A DNA stretch of 64,000 bases from CAZGSN01 sp964371655 (GTDB taxonomy: Bacteria > Desulfobacterota > Binatia > HRBIN30). The translations under genes were made by a program, and so were the position numbers. The DNA is taken from assembly GCA_964371655.1 (NCBI GenBank), contig CAYJOD010000007.1, positions 81,145-145,144 of the forward strand. Direction: 5' to 3'. A model generated the notes under the pieces. The model saw only the letters and a list, made by a program, of their open reading frames with translations, was not told the DNA's origin and made no database searches. The first letter of the stretch is position 1. Every line of letters starts with the position of its first letter. Shown in pieces: positions 26,252 through 33,964 of the stretch.

Positions 26252-26393
26252 GTGGATGCATGGCCTGCCGTGCATCTACGGAAACACTCACCCGCTGACC
26301 GCTTGCTTACGCGCGCGGCTCTGCCATGGCGAAAACCTGCGGACCTCGACCTGAGCCGCGACCGTCAGGGAGCGGTGATTCGTGGGATCTCCC
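26252..26393 (-). repeat. Dispersed repeat family B, copy 3 (reversed)
   Basis: Reverse-oriented relative to 2183-2321: GTGGATGCATGGCCTGCCGT, then GCTTGCTTACGCGCGCGGCT and GAGCCGCGACCGTCAGGGAG, ending TGATTCGTGGGAT. Confidence 0.75.
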
Positions 26394-26454
26394 ACACCTG
26401 TATTACGAAATCTTGTCGGCGTGCGAGGATTGTCGAGTCGTGGCGCAAAGCCAG

Positions 26455-26625
26455 CTCCCCTAGCCCGCAATACTTGCGGCAGAGGGTTAGGGTGAGGGAA
26501 CCGAGGCGACGGGGATGGGCCCGCACTCCGGAGCCCTGCGGCGGACGTGTGGTGGAGCTCCGCGTCGGGAAAGCGGATCCCTCACCCCCGCCCTCTCCCG
26601 CAGTGATGCGGGAGAGGGGGTGCTT
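26455..26625. repeat. Family G composite repeat, copy 2
   Basis: GCCCGCAATACTTGCGGCAG / AGGGTTAGGGTGAGGG, a spacer with CTCCGGAGCCCTGCGGCGGA, then CCCTCACCCCCGCCCTCTCC with a CGCAGTGATGCGGGAGAGGG hairpin. The spacer is the reverse complement of that in copy 1. Confidence 0.65.
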
Positions 26626-26779
26626 CCAAACACCGGCGTGCGTTGCAGGCGTCAGCTCGCGCTAGGTAGGCGCCTTCTCGGGCGCCGTATCGAAGGGCTC
26701 CCAGGGGCCGTATCGAGGGGCCGCTGTCGCCCGGTTTCTTCCCGACAGAGGGCGCCCCCGGCGCTGACGGAGGACTCTA

Positions 26780-26808
26780 TTGCTCCTTCCTTACAAGACA
26801 GATAAAGT
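26780..26808 (+). promoter_or_regulatory. Candidate sigma70-type promoter of vapBC
   Basis: TTGCTC (26780-26785) and TAAAGT (26803-26808) with a 17-bp spacer, 28 bases before the vapB start, in an unusually A/T-rich segment. An antitoxin operator would be expected to overlap it; GATAAAGTAAGCTATCTAAG is a partial dyad. Confidence 0.45.
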
Positions 26809-26836
26809 AAGCTATCTAAGACTAGGGAGGAGAGCG

Positions 26837-27100
26837 ATGGATTCAGCGTATGTAACGACGAAGGGGCAACTTGTGGTGCCGGCGCGGCTGCGCCGCAAGT
26901 ACGGCATCACGGCGGGGACGCGAGTCCGCTTCCTGGAGCGTGATCGCGAGATCATCCTGCAACCTCTCACCCGCCAGTACATCCGCAGCGTCTGTGGCTT
27001 GCTCGCGGACGCGGGTCCAGCCACGCCGGAGTTATTGAAAGAGCGCACGCGGGAGCGACAACGAGAGGAGGCGCGAGGTGGCAAGTCCCGTCCTCGATAG
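26837..27100 (+). CDS. vapB: AbrB/MazE-type antitoxin (VapB)
   Basis: An 87-residue antitoxin with an N-terminal swapped-hairpin AbrB DNA-binding domain: VTTKGQLVVPARLRRKYGITAGTRVRFLERDREIILQPL (residues 6-44). The basic, disordered-looking C-terminus (ELLKERTRERQREEARGGKSRPR) would thread into the toxin. GGGAGGAG before ATG 26837 fixes the start. The coding end overlaps the toxin start by 23 bases, which ties their translation. It likely neutralises VapC and autorepresses the operon. Confidence 0.9.
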   Translation: MDSAYVTTKGQLVVPARLRRKYGITAGTRVRFLERDREIILQPLTRQYIRSVCGLLADAGPATPELLKERTRERQREEARGGKSRPR

Positions 27101-27476
27101 CTTTGCGTTGCTCGTGTTCCTGTTCAAAGAGAAGGGGCACGCCAAGCTGGTCGACGTATTCGACCAGGCCGCGGAAGATGACGAGTCTGTCTCGATCGCG
27201 GCACCGAACTGGGCTGAGGTGCGTTACATCGTGCAGCGCAAGGTGGGATTGGAGCGCTGGGGTGAGGTCCGCTCCACGATCCTGGCGCTTCCTCTGGAGG
27301 TAGTCGCCGTAGACCAAGCGCTGGCCGAAGCGGCCGGCGCCCTGAAGGCGACGAAGAAGATGTCGCTCGCCGATTGCTTCGCCGCCGCGCTGGCGCAGCA
27401 CAAGCAGGTCGCGGTGTACACCGGCGATCCGGAGTTCAAAGCGGTGGAGGACGAAGTTGAGGTCGTCTGGCTGTGA
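27078..27476 (+). CDS. vapC: PIN-domain toxin (VapC)
   Basis: A 132-residue PIN-domain endoribonuclease. The four acidic metal ligands are recognisable: Asp7 (VLDSFAL), Glu in NWAEVR (about 47), Asp in MSLADCFAAALA (about 98) and Asp in YTGDPEF (about 116). The GTG start at 27078 has GGAGG about eight bases upstream, inside the vapB gene. VapC toxins typically cut tRNA or the sarcin-ricin loop; the target here is unknown. A perfect hairpin follows 43 bases downstream. Confidence 0.92.
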   Translation: MASPVLDSFALLVFLFKEKGHAKLVDVFDQAAEDDESVSIAAPNWAEVRYIVQRKVGLERWGEVRSTILALPLEVVAVDQALAEAAGALKATKKMSLADCFAAALAQHKQVAVYTGDPEFKAVEDEVEVVWL

Positions 27477-27519
27477 GGAGAAAGCCGCCGCCGTGCGTGC
27501 GTCGCCGCGATTGCAGCTT

Positions 27520-27551
27520 GAACAACGGTAGCGGCCGCTTTACCGTTGTTC
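27520..27551 (+). terminator. Hairpin after vapBC
   Basis: Arms GAACAACGGTA/TACCGTTGTTC are perfect over 11 bp around a GCGGCCGCTT loop that is itself palindromic. It lies 43 bases after the vapC stop. No long T-run follows. Confidence 0.55.
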
Positions 27552-27569
27552 TCGGTACGCAGTTACTCC

Positions 27570-28316
27570 ATGACCCGCCCCGTACGCTCTTGGGTGTTCG
27601 CGCTGGCCGTGTGCATCGCACACGCGAACGCCGCTCCCGGGCTCAGTGATGTCTACCGGTATCAAGTCTCGTGGAATGGCATTCCGGCCGCACTGGCGAC
27701 CATCGCGTTGACCAACGACCCGCTGCCTGAGGCGGCAATCACCCATGTGGCGGCGGAGATCCGCACCAACCGCTTCGTGGATTTGTTCTGGAGCTTACGC
27801 GCCAGTGCCAGCGCCGACGTGGATGCGGTCACGCTACGCTCGCAACGCTTCGTGTTCGAGCGCCGTGTCCGCGGCCAACCGGAGCGGACCGACATCGAGA
27901 CCGAGCCCGACGGCACTCTCACCGGCCGCTACGCCCGCCCCGGTCGCTACCGGCTCATCGAGGTGAGCGATCCGAAGGCGTTGGATCCGATCGCCGCCAT
28001 CCTCCAAGCCCGGCGCGATCTGCCGGACGACGGGCGGCCCATCGCCTACGACATCTTCACCGGCGAGGGCCGCTTCCGGATCGCCTTGCGCCGCACCGGC
28101 TCCGAGGAGATCCGTGTGGGTGCCGGTCGCTTCGCAGCCGTACGCATCGAGCCGACGATCTGGAAAATCGAGAGTGGAACCAACAAACCCGACGACCGCG
28201 TCCGCCACCTCACCCTGTGGGTTACCGAAGCCAGCCCGCATATCCCTCTGAGAGTTCGGAGCGAGGTGTTCATCGGTGCGGTGTACTGCGACCTCGTCGA
28301 CATCGCACGGAAGTGA
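27570..28316 (+). CDS. DUF3108 domain exported protein
   Basis: A 248-residue protein with a signal peptide (MTRPVRSWVFALAVCIAHANAAP, cleavage near 22). The DUF3108 pattern follows: YRYQVSWNGIPAALATIAL, AAEIRTNRFVDLFWSLRASASADVD, LRSQRFVFERRVRG, then DPIAAILQARRDLPDDGRPIAYDIFTGEGRFRIALRRTG and LTLWVTEASPHIPLRVRSEVFIGAV. The family is periplasmic in Gram-negatives with unclear function, perhaps envelope-related. ATG 27570 is chosen over an upstream TTG (27546). Convergent with the gene at 28671-29291. Confidence 0.83.
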   Translation: MTRPVRSWVFALAVCIAHANAAPGLSDVYRYQVSWNGIPAALATIALTNDPLPEAAITHVAAEIRTNRFVDLFWSLRASASADVDAVTLRSQRFVFERRVRGQPERTDIETEPDGTLTGRYARPGRYRLIEVSDPKALDPIAAILQARRDLPDDGRPIAYDIFTGEGRFRIALRRTGSEEIRVGAGRFAAVRIEPTIWKIESGTNKPDDRVRHLTLWVTEASPHIPLRVRSEVFIGAVYCDLVDIARK

Positions 28317-28670
28317 GCGCGTCTAGCTCTCATTTCTCACCAATTTCACCACAGAGACACAGAGGACCTATCGCGGGCTTTGCCCGCAACCCAACCTGAA
28401 GATCTGTACTACTTTTGACGTTCAGAATCTTGCTGTTGTCCGATACCGCTTGCCCGGAATCTTCTCGCGGCAGCAAGATTCTGAACGTCAGTAGTACAGA
28501 GAAAACCATGATCTAAAGATGGATGGGAACTCATCTTCCCCAAGACACCTGCAAGATCATGAAGACTTGGACTCCAAGAGCGTTCCTTGGACCAGTCAGT
28601 GTTCCTGACTTCCTCTGTGCCTCTGTGGTGAGAAATCCGGACTAGGCGGATGAGCGCGTCGCCCCCAGAG
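28317..28670. other. Intergenic nested inverted repeats between convergent genes
   Basis: No gene is visible. The outer pair ACCACAGAGACACAGAGG (about 28346) and CCTCTGTGCCTCTGTGGT (about 28613-28630) encloses the palindromic element 28403-28500. The outer arms belong to family D. Confidence 0.7.
28403..28500. repeat. 98-bp element with long near-perfect inverted ends
   Basis: The left arm TCTGTACTACT plus TGACGTTCAGAATCTTGCTG (28403-28435) pairs with CAGCAAGATTCTGAACGTCA plus GTAGTACAGA (28471-28500), about 30 bp with a 2-base interruption. The spacer is about 35 bp. No second copy was noticed in this window. Confidence 0.7.
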
Positions 28671-29291
28671 TCACTCACCGAGCCGTACGCCGATCTGCAG
28701 CAGCACGCCGATCGAGGGACCGGCGCGGAACGCGAGGGGGAAGGCGAGGCCATATTGCACCGCCCCTTTCGGATCACTCCAGCGCATGCTCCCGGTGAAG
28801 GCGAAACCCAGGTCGCGGTCCTCGAGCCCTTCAAGCTCGAAGGTGTACTGCTGCCACGGCACGGTAAACCCAAGCGCCGGTGCGTTACGGCGCAAACGCA
28901 GCCCCGCCGAGAGCTCCGGCTTGCCGACGCGCGCGCGTAGCCGCAAGGTCGGCCAACTGTCGGTCAGCACACCCGAGGTCAGCTGATACCGGCGCCGACC
29001 TTCGGGATCGCGCTCTTCGAGGAGGGAAAGACCAGCATCATTCAACCAACTCTCGGCCTGGGCGCGCGCATTCTTCAGCTCCATTCGTACCCAGTGCTGC
29101 GGGCGCTCAAGCGGGCGGCCGATTTCCAGCAAGCGAACGGACGGGGCATCGGCCTCTTCGAGAAGACGAATTTCGCGCGAGCTTAGTGGCCTATGGCGGG
29201 AAGGACCCTCGGCAAGACTCCGATCGACGCCGAACCCGTACAAGATGCCGGCTACAACAAAGACTCGAAGCGGCGCGCCATGGGCAACCAT
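28671..29291 (-). CDS. Exported protein of unknown function
   Basis: A 206-residue protein with a probable signal peptide (MVAHGAPLRVFVVAGILYGFGVDRSLAEG, cleavage near 28). A polar, helical N-terminal domain (about 35-95; SREIRLLEEADAPSVRLLEIG, then LKNARAQAESWLNDAG) precedes about eight amphipathic strands (RYQLTSGVL, TLRLRARVGKPELSAGLRLRR, LGFTVPWQQYTFELEGL, LGFAFTGSMRW, VQYGLAFPLAFRAG, SIGVLLQIGVRL) that suggest an outer-membrane barrel or beta-sandwich. It is not recognised as a named family. It runs opposite to the DUF3108 gene. Confidence 0.65.
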   Translation of the reverse strand: MVAHGAPLRVFVVAGILYGFGVDRSLAEGPSRHRPLSSREIRLLEEADAPSVRLLEIGRPLERPQHWVRMELKNARAQAESWLNDAGLSLLEERDPEGRRRYQLTSGVLTDSWPTLRLRARVGKPELSAGLRLRRNAPALGFTVPWQQYTFELEGLEDRDLGFAFTGSMRWSDPKGAVQYGLAFPLAFRAGPSIGVLLQIGVRLGE

Positions 29292-29827
29292 GACTTATCC
29301 TCACACCGCAAATTGTGAGCCTCGGAAGCCAAATAGGGAAGAAACTTTCGTTAAGGTGGCGCCGCCCAGGGCCACGGCAAAGTCGTTGGCGGAGGGCGGG
29401 CGGCGACGAACGACGCGCAGCATGGGCACTCCAATCACCGGCGCAGGCTGAAGTCCTGCGCCTACAGCCCGCGTTTGCGGACTGTTCTGAAATGTAGGCG
29501 CAGGACGGCTTTGCACTTCGATTCGAGTCGGAGGGACGTGTAGGGTGGGCTTCGCCCACGCCGCCAGCAGTTTGCCAGTGAAATGATCCAACGCGTGGGC
29601 AGAGCCCACCCTACGAGAGGCCAAAGTGAGAATAAAAGTGCAAAGCCGCGCAGGACTTCAGCCTGCGCCGCGATGTTGATCCCTGCGCGCGGGGCTCCGT
29701 CAGCGACTTCGCCGTGGCCCTGTGGCGTCGCCGGCACCGGCTGGCGTTACCTTCGGAGCGCGCGCAAGACTTACGCCGGATCGGCTCCTACGTCCCCATG
29801 AATCCGCGTAAACAGGAGGAGGACACG
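29292..29827. other. Repeat-filled intergenic region
   Basis: No gene is visible. Outer arms AGGGCCACGGCAAAGTCGTT (29366) and CGACTTCGCCGTGGCCCT (about 29703-29720) are family F. Inside are GCAGGCTGAAGTCCTGCGCC (29443-29462) with its reverse GGACTTCAGCCTGCGCC (29654) and TAGGGTGGGCTTCGCCCACG (29540) with CGTGGGCAGAGCCCACCCTA (29594-29613). The three inverted pairs are nested. Confidence 0.7.
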
Positions 29828-31534
29828 ATGAGTACCATCACCGGTGGCGAGCTGCTGGCACGTTGTCTCGCCAATGAAGGCGTAAAGTTCTTGTTTGGGC
29901 TGCCGTCTCCGGAGATCGATCCGCTGCTCGCGCAACTCGGTGCTCACGGCATCCGGCTCTTTCCCGTGCGCCACGAAGCGGCGGGGGTGCACATGGCCGA
30001 GGGGCTCTACAAGACGACCGGACAGGTGGCGGCAGTCCTCGGCAACCCCGGCCCCGGCTCCGCCAATCTCCTGCCGGGAGTCATCACGGCGCGGCACGAG
30101 GGCGTTCCCGTCTTGGTGATCACCTCGCAGCACCGCCTCGGCATTGTCTATCCGTCGCCACCGTCGACCTTCCAGGGGCAAGATCAGCTCGACGTGTTCA
30201 AGCCCGTGGTCAAGTGGGGCGGCCCGGTCTTGTCGTGGGAGCGCATTCCGGAAGTCGTGCGCCTGGCCTTCCGCGAAATGTGGACGGGGCGACCCGGTCC
30301 CGTCCACATCGAGTTGCCGGCGCCGTTCCTGTACGCGACCGGCGACGAGCACGGCGCGCCGATCGTGCCGCCCGCGGCCTACCGGGCCTCGAGCCCGCAG
30401 GCTTCCGACGCGCAGCTGCGCCAAGCCGCCGAGTTGCTCGCCAACGCGCAACGGCCGCTGGTGCTTGCCGGGTCCGGCGTCGACCGGGCCGATGCAAACG
30501 CCGCGGTGCTGGAGCTCGTGGAGCTGCTGAACTGTCCGATGATCAGCACCATGGCGGGGCGCTCGTCGGTGCCGCTCGATCATCCGAACTACGTCTTCGG
30601 TTTCGGGCGCGGCGGCGATCTGATCAAGCAGGAAGCCGACGTCGTCCTCGTCGCCGCGTCGCGGCTCGGCAACCTCGACCTCCCGTTCGACAAGTACTGG
30701 GGCGATCCGGCGCGCCAGCGCTTCATCCAGATCGACGTCGACGCGCGCAACATGGGAGTCACGCGCCCGCTGGCTCTCGGCATCGTCGCCGACGCCAAGA
30801 ACGCGCTCGAGGGGCTGGTGCGGGTGCTGCGGGCGATGAAGGCAGGCGGGCGCGACGGCACCGACCTGGCGCGCTACCGCCAAACGGCGCAGGCCTGGTG
30901 GGATGAGCTGTTAGCTCCGGTCGCGAGCTGGAAGGGTCCCGGCATGCACCCGGCGCATGCCCTGCAGGCGATCGGCACGGTGTTCGGGAAGGACGCGGTC
31001 TACACCGCCGACGGCGGCAACACCTCGCTGTGGGCGCATTCGTGTCTGCCGTCGACGCGACCGCGCTCGTATCACAACATCCTCGAGCTCGGCATGCTCG
31101 GCACCGGCATCCCCTCCGCCATCGGCGCCAAGCTCGGAGCGCCGGACCGTGACGTCGTGTGCGTGACCGGCGACGGCGCCGCCGGCTTCAACTTCATGGA
31201 GATGCAGTCGGCGGCGCGCGACGGCGTCAAGATCACGACCATCGTCTTTGCCGAAGGCTCATGGACGATGGAGGAGCCGAACGAGCGCATGCTGTACGGG
31301 CAGACGTTCGGCACCGAGCAAGGAACGGTACGATGGGATCGCGTCGCCGAGGGCCTCGGCTGTCACGGCGAATACGCCGAGCGCATCGAGGACGTCGCCC
31401 CAGCGCTGCAGCGCGCCAAGGCGGCGAAAGGTCCGGCCGTGGTCTGCCTGCATACCGACCGCGACGCCAACCTGGCGATACCGACGGAGCTGATTCTACG
31501 CTTCGCCGAGGTCTATCAGGGGCCACTGGGCTGA
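29828..31534 (+). CDS. Thiamine-pyrophosphate-dependent enzyme, acetolactate synthase-like
   Basis: A 568-residue TPP enzyme of the acetohydroxyacid synthase/benzoylformate decarboxylase superfamily. The PYR domain (about 1-170) carries the catalytic Glu50 in VRHEAAGVHMAEG. A central domain (about 190-330) and a PP domain (about 380-560) follow, the latter with TGDGAAGFNFMEMQSA (GDG at about 447-449). The Mg/TPP motif normally ends in Asn-Asn about 25 residues after GDG; here the place reads VFAEGSWTMEEP, a marked departure. AGGAGGAGG before ATG 29828 secures the start. The reaction is unknown; candidates are 2-oxoacid decarboxylation or carboligation. No small regulatory subunit is adjacent, which argues against a true biosynthetic IlvB. 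Confidence 0.85.
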   Translation: MSTITGGELLARCLANEGVKFLFGLPSPEIDPLLAQLGAHGIRLFPVRHEAAGVHMAEGLYKTTGQVAAVLGNPGPGSANLLPGVITARHEGVPVLVITSQHRLGIVYPSPPSTFQGQDQLDVFKPVVKWGGPVLSWERIPEVVRLAFREMWTGRPGPVHIELPAPFLYATGDEHGAPIVPPAAYRASSPQASDAQLRQAAELLANAQRPLVLAGSGVDRADANAAVLELVELLNCPMISTMAGRSSVPLDHPNYVFGFGRGGDLIKQEADVVLVAASRLGNLDLPFDKYWGDPARQRFIQIDVDARNMGVTRPLALGIVADAKNALEGLVRVLRAMKAGGRDGTDLARYRQTAQAWWDELLAPVASWKGPGMHPAHALQAIGTVFGKDAVYTADGGNTSLWAHSCLPSTRPRSYHNILELGMLGTGIPSAIGAKLGAPDRDVVCVTGDGAAGFNFMEMQSAARDGVKITTIVFAEGSWTMEEPNERMLYGQTFGTEQGTVRWDRVAEGLGCHGEYAERIEDVAPALQRAKAAKGPAVVCLHTDRDANLAIPTELILRFAEVYQGPLG

Positions 31535-31550
31535 GAGAGCCAGCTCCCCT

Positions 31551-31711
31551 GAGACTGTCGATAGATCCGAATGGAAAACAGGAAACGGAAAACCGGGAAC
31601 CGGAAACTGGGCAATGCTCACGCAGAAAGGCGGGTTTTCCATTCTCGGTTTCCGGTTTCCTGTTTTCCATTCTCCGAGCGACGGCCTGTTGCGGAGAAAA
31701 TCGACACTCCC
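31551..31711 (+). repeat. 161-bp MITE-like element, copy 4
   Basis: The left end GAGACTGTCGAT is perfect; the right end is ATCGACACTCCC. It is exactly 161 bp. The flanks CCCT (31547-31550) and CTCT (31712-31715) differ at one base. It lies 16 bases after the stop of the TPP-enzyme gene and is followed by GGGAGCGGGTTAGGGTGAGG and the same tail as copy 2. Confidence 0.85.
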
Positions 31712-31795
31712 CTCTGGGAGCGGGTTAGGGTGAGGGCTCTTCGCTTCAGGCGGCCCGGCATGTGTTCGGCGAACATCTGACTCAGGACAAACTAG

Positions 31796-33055
31796 GTGAA
31801 CGACCCCCAGTCAGCTCTGGTCCGACTGCTGGTCGCGGCGCTGGTGGGAATGCTCATCGGGCTCGACCGCGAACGCGCGGTCACCCGTAAAGCTCACAAG
31901 CTGTTTGCCGGTATCCGCACCTTTCCGTTGATTGCCCTCGCCGGCGCGGTGCCGATGTTGCTGCTGCCGCAGGTTGGGCCGGCGCTGTTGATCGTCAGCT
32001 TCGTCGCGGTGGGGCTGGTGGCGATCGTGTCCTACGTGCGCAGCTCGGCCACGGGCGATTTCGGCGCGACCACCGAGATGGCAGCGTTGGCGACGTTTCT
32101 CCTGGGGGCCCTCGCCGGTAGCGGCCAGCTGATCGTGGCCGCGGCCACGGGCGTAGCGCTTGCCGTCTTGTTGGTGGCCAAGCCGCGCCTCGAACGCTTC
32201 TCGCGCCAGTTGCCCGAGTACGAGTTGGCTGCGGCGTTGGAGCTTGCCGTCGTGTCGGTGATCGTTCTGCCGCTTGTCCCCAATCGCGGCTACGGCCCGT
32301 GGGAGCTACTCAATCCGTTCGACATCTGGCTGGTCGTCGTACTGGTCAGTGGCTTGTCGTTCTGCGGCTTCGTGACCATGCGCCTGTTCGGCCAAGGCAA
32401 GGGCATGCTGATCGCCGGAGCGGTCGGCGCCATGGTTTCGAGCACGGCGGTGACGGTGACGATGGCGCGCCAATCGGCGACGTCGAAGCCGACAGCCAGG
32501 TTGGCTGCCGCCGCCGCCGTTCTCGCGTCGGCGATCATGGGGGTGCGTGTCGCGTTGCTTGCCGGCTTCGTCAATCCCGGCATCCTGCCGCGCCTGCTGC
32601 CGGTGGTGATCGCGATGGGCGCGGAAGGATTGCTGGCAACGCAGGTGCTGCGACTACGCGCCGGCGGCCCGGTGGCGAGGTCGGCGCACAAGGTGACTAG
32701 CCCGACCAACTTGACCACGGCGATTGCCTTTGCCGCGATCTACACCCTGGTCTTGCTGCTCGTACATGCGGCGCAGGAGTATGTGGGTCCGGCCGCGATG
32801 TACGCCACGGCGGCGCTGTCGTCGCTAGCCGACGTCGATGCCGTCGCCATCGCCTTTGCGCACATGGGTGACAGTTCCGACCAGTTGCGCATCGCGGCTC
32901 TCGGAGTGACGATCGCCCTGGTCACCAATACATTGTCCAAGCTCGCCATCGGGCTGTTCATCGGCCACGGCCAGTTTCGCCGCGACCTGGCCGTGGCTCT
33001 GTCGCTGATGGCCGTCGTCGGAGCGCTCTGCGGCGCCGTCGTCGCGTGGATGTAG
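31796..33055 (+). CDS. MgtC/SapB-DUF4010 family membrane protein
   Basis: A 419-residue polytopic inner-membrane protein with about twelve helices. The N-terminal MgtC-like half starts with VRLLVAALVGMLIGLDRERA and AGIRTFPLIALAG, and the C-terminal half is DUF4010 (VSGLSFCGFVTMRLFGQGKGMLIAGAVGAMVSSTAVTVTMARQ, then SLADVDAVAIAF). Proteins of this architecture are widespread; MgtC links to Mg2+ limitation in pathogens, but the function of this longer form is unproven. The start is GTG at 31796 after the conserved CTGACTCAGGACA tail of the preceding repeat. It probably forms a single-gene unit. Confidence 0.85.
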   Translation: MNDPQSALVRLLVAALVGMLIGLDRERAVTRKAHKLFAGIRTFPLIALAGAVPMLLLPQVGPALLIVSFVAVGLVAIVSYVRSSATGDFGATTEMAALATFLLGALAGSGQLIVAAATGVALAVLLVAKPRLERFSRQLPEYELAAALELAVVSVIVLPLVPNRGYGPWELLNPFDIWLVVVLVSGLSFCGFVTMRLFGQGKGMLIAGAVGAMVSSTAVTVTMARQSATSKPTARLAAAAAVLASAIMGVRVALLAGFVNPGILPRLLPVVIAMGAEGLLATQVLRLRAGGPVARSAHKVTSPTNLTTAIAFAAIYTLVLLLVHAAQEYVGPAAMYATAALSSLADVDAVAIAFAHMGDSSDQLRIAALGVTIALVTNTLSKLAIGLFIGHGQFRRDLAVALSLMAVVGALCGAVVAWM

Positions 33056-33153
33056 GCGGCGCACCGCCAGACGATTTGGCGACGAGGGTCACGATATATT
33101 TGCCTGGACCAAGCTAGCAGAGTAACGTTCCCTCCGTCGGAGGAGGCCACGCC

Positions 33154-33432
33154 ATGATGGACCAAGAGACGGTCGAGAAGCGGAGAATTCTAAAGCAGTC
33201 TGGTTTCCTGCCGATCCCGAGCGTTCAGGTTCGCTTTAGCGTTGTTGAGCGGAAGATCATTTCCAATTCAATCGTGGATCGGATCAACACTGCCGATCTC
33301 GACAAATGGATATCGTCACCAACAACGCCACCGCCGGGATGGCAACTATGGATCGAGGCGAATCCACCTGAAGCCGCCGTGATCTTGGAGGCCGTGAACA
33401 GCGCCCTCAAGTCATTCTTCGAGAATGTTTAG
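33154..33432 (+). CDS. Small protein of unknown function (cassette gene 1)
   Basis: A 92-residue soluble protein, first of three overlapping genes (33154-34500). GGAGGAGG lies eight bases before tandem ATGs at 33154 and 33157. Segments such as VRFSVVERKIISNSIVDRINTADLDKWI and PPPGWQLWIEANPPEAAVILEAVNSALKSFF suggest a small alpha/beta fold ending in a helix. No family recognised. Its last codons overlap the next gene by 8 bases. The base composition of the trio is clearly less GC-rich than that of flanking genes. Confidence 0.62.
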   Translation: MMDQETVEKRRILKQSGFLPIPSVQVRFSVVERKIISNSIVDRINTADLDKWISSPTTPPPGWQLWIEANPPEAAVILEAVNSALKSFFENV

Positions 33433-33964
33433 CAAGGCAGTATTGGCGATCCTGGCGCGTCGGATGCGGCAAATTGTTGATCGCGTCTCGTACAAGCGGA
33501 ACAAGCTCTTACGCCCATTTATCCCCGAGCGCGTGTGGTTACAGCGGGAGATTAGCCGTGTCTATCGGCGATACAATTGGAATGTTGAGGATGCGCGAAC
33601 TGCGAAGGAAAGAGGCATGCTCGATGCCGAACTGTCCATGGATATGGAGGATATGCAGGACAGACTCGATTCCATCGATACGGCGCACTGGGTATATCAG
33701 GCAGTCAGTAACAACGTTCGACGGCCACCCAAGCCGAGCGGTCATGAAAGCAGCGAGTTTTGGGAATATCGTAACGGTCTTTGTTTCCACGTACTCACGA
33801 ACGAAGGAAAGGCCGCGATCCGTCGCGAACTTCGCGAAGAGTTAGGCTGGCGTCGAGAGCAGCGAACCGCGTGGGCATTGGCCATTGGAGCGATCCTGTC
33901 GGCGGTAGCGGCACTCTTCGGAGCGTTAGCTGGAACCCTGATTGCGGGATTGGTGTGCAAATGA
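33425..33964 (+). CDS. Helical membrane-anchored protein of unknown function (cassette gene 2)
   Basis: A 179-residue protein. The N-terminus is basic and helical. Residues about 45-90 (REISRVYRRYNWNVEDARTAKERGMLDAELSMDMEDMQDRLDSID) look like a coiled coil. A small globular part follows (EFWEYRNGLCFHVLTNEGKAAIRRELREEL), then a single C-terminal transmembrane helix (TAWALAIGAILSAVAALFGALAGTLIAG). The topology suggests tail-anchoring in the inner membrane. The start overlaps the previous stop by 8 bases and the stop overlaps the next start (ATGA). No family recognised. Confidence 0.65.
   Translation: MFSKAVLAILARRMRQIVDRVSYKRNKLLRPFIPERVWLQREISRVYRRYNWNVEDARTAKERGMLDAELSMDMEDMQDRLDSIDTAHWVYQAVSNNVRRPPKPSGHESSEFWEYRNGLCFHVLTNEGKAAIRRELREELGWRREQRTAWALAIGAILSAVAALFGALAGTLIAGLVCK

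Larger units (their letters stand above)
25982..26836. other. Repeat-dense intergenic region upstream of vapBC
   Basis: No gene is visible. In order: family C block (CCCTCGATACGCCGCCAAGA, about 26104), family B copy 3 (26252-26393), a family G composite (about 26455-26625) and another family C-like pair GGCGCCTTCTCGGGCGCCGT / ATCGAAGGGCTCC (about 26670-26702). The vapBC promoter lies at the right end. Confidence 0.75.
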
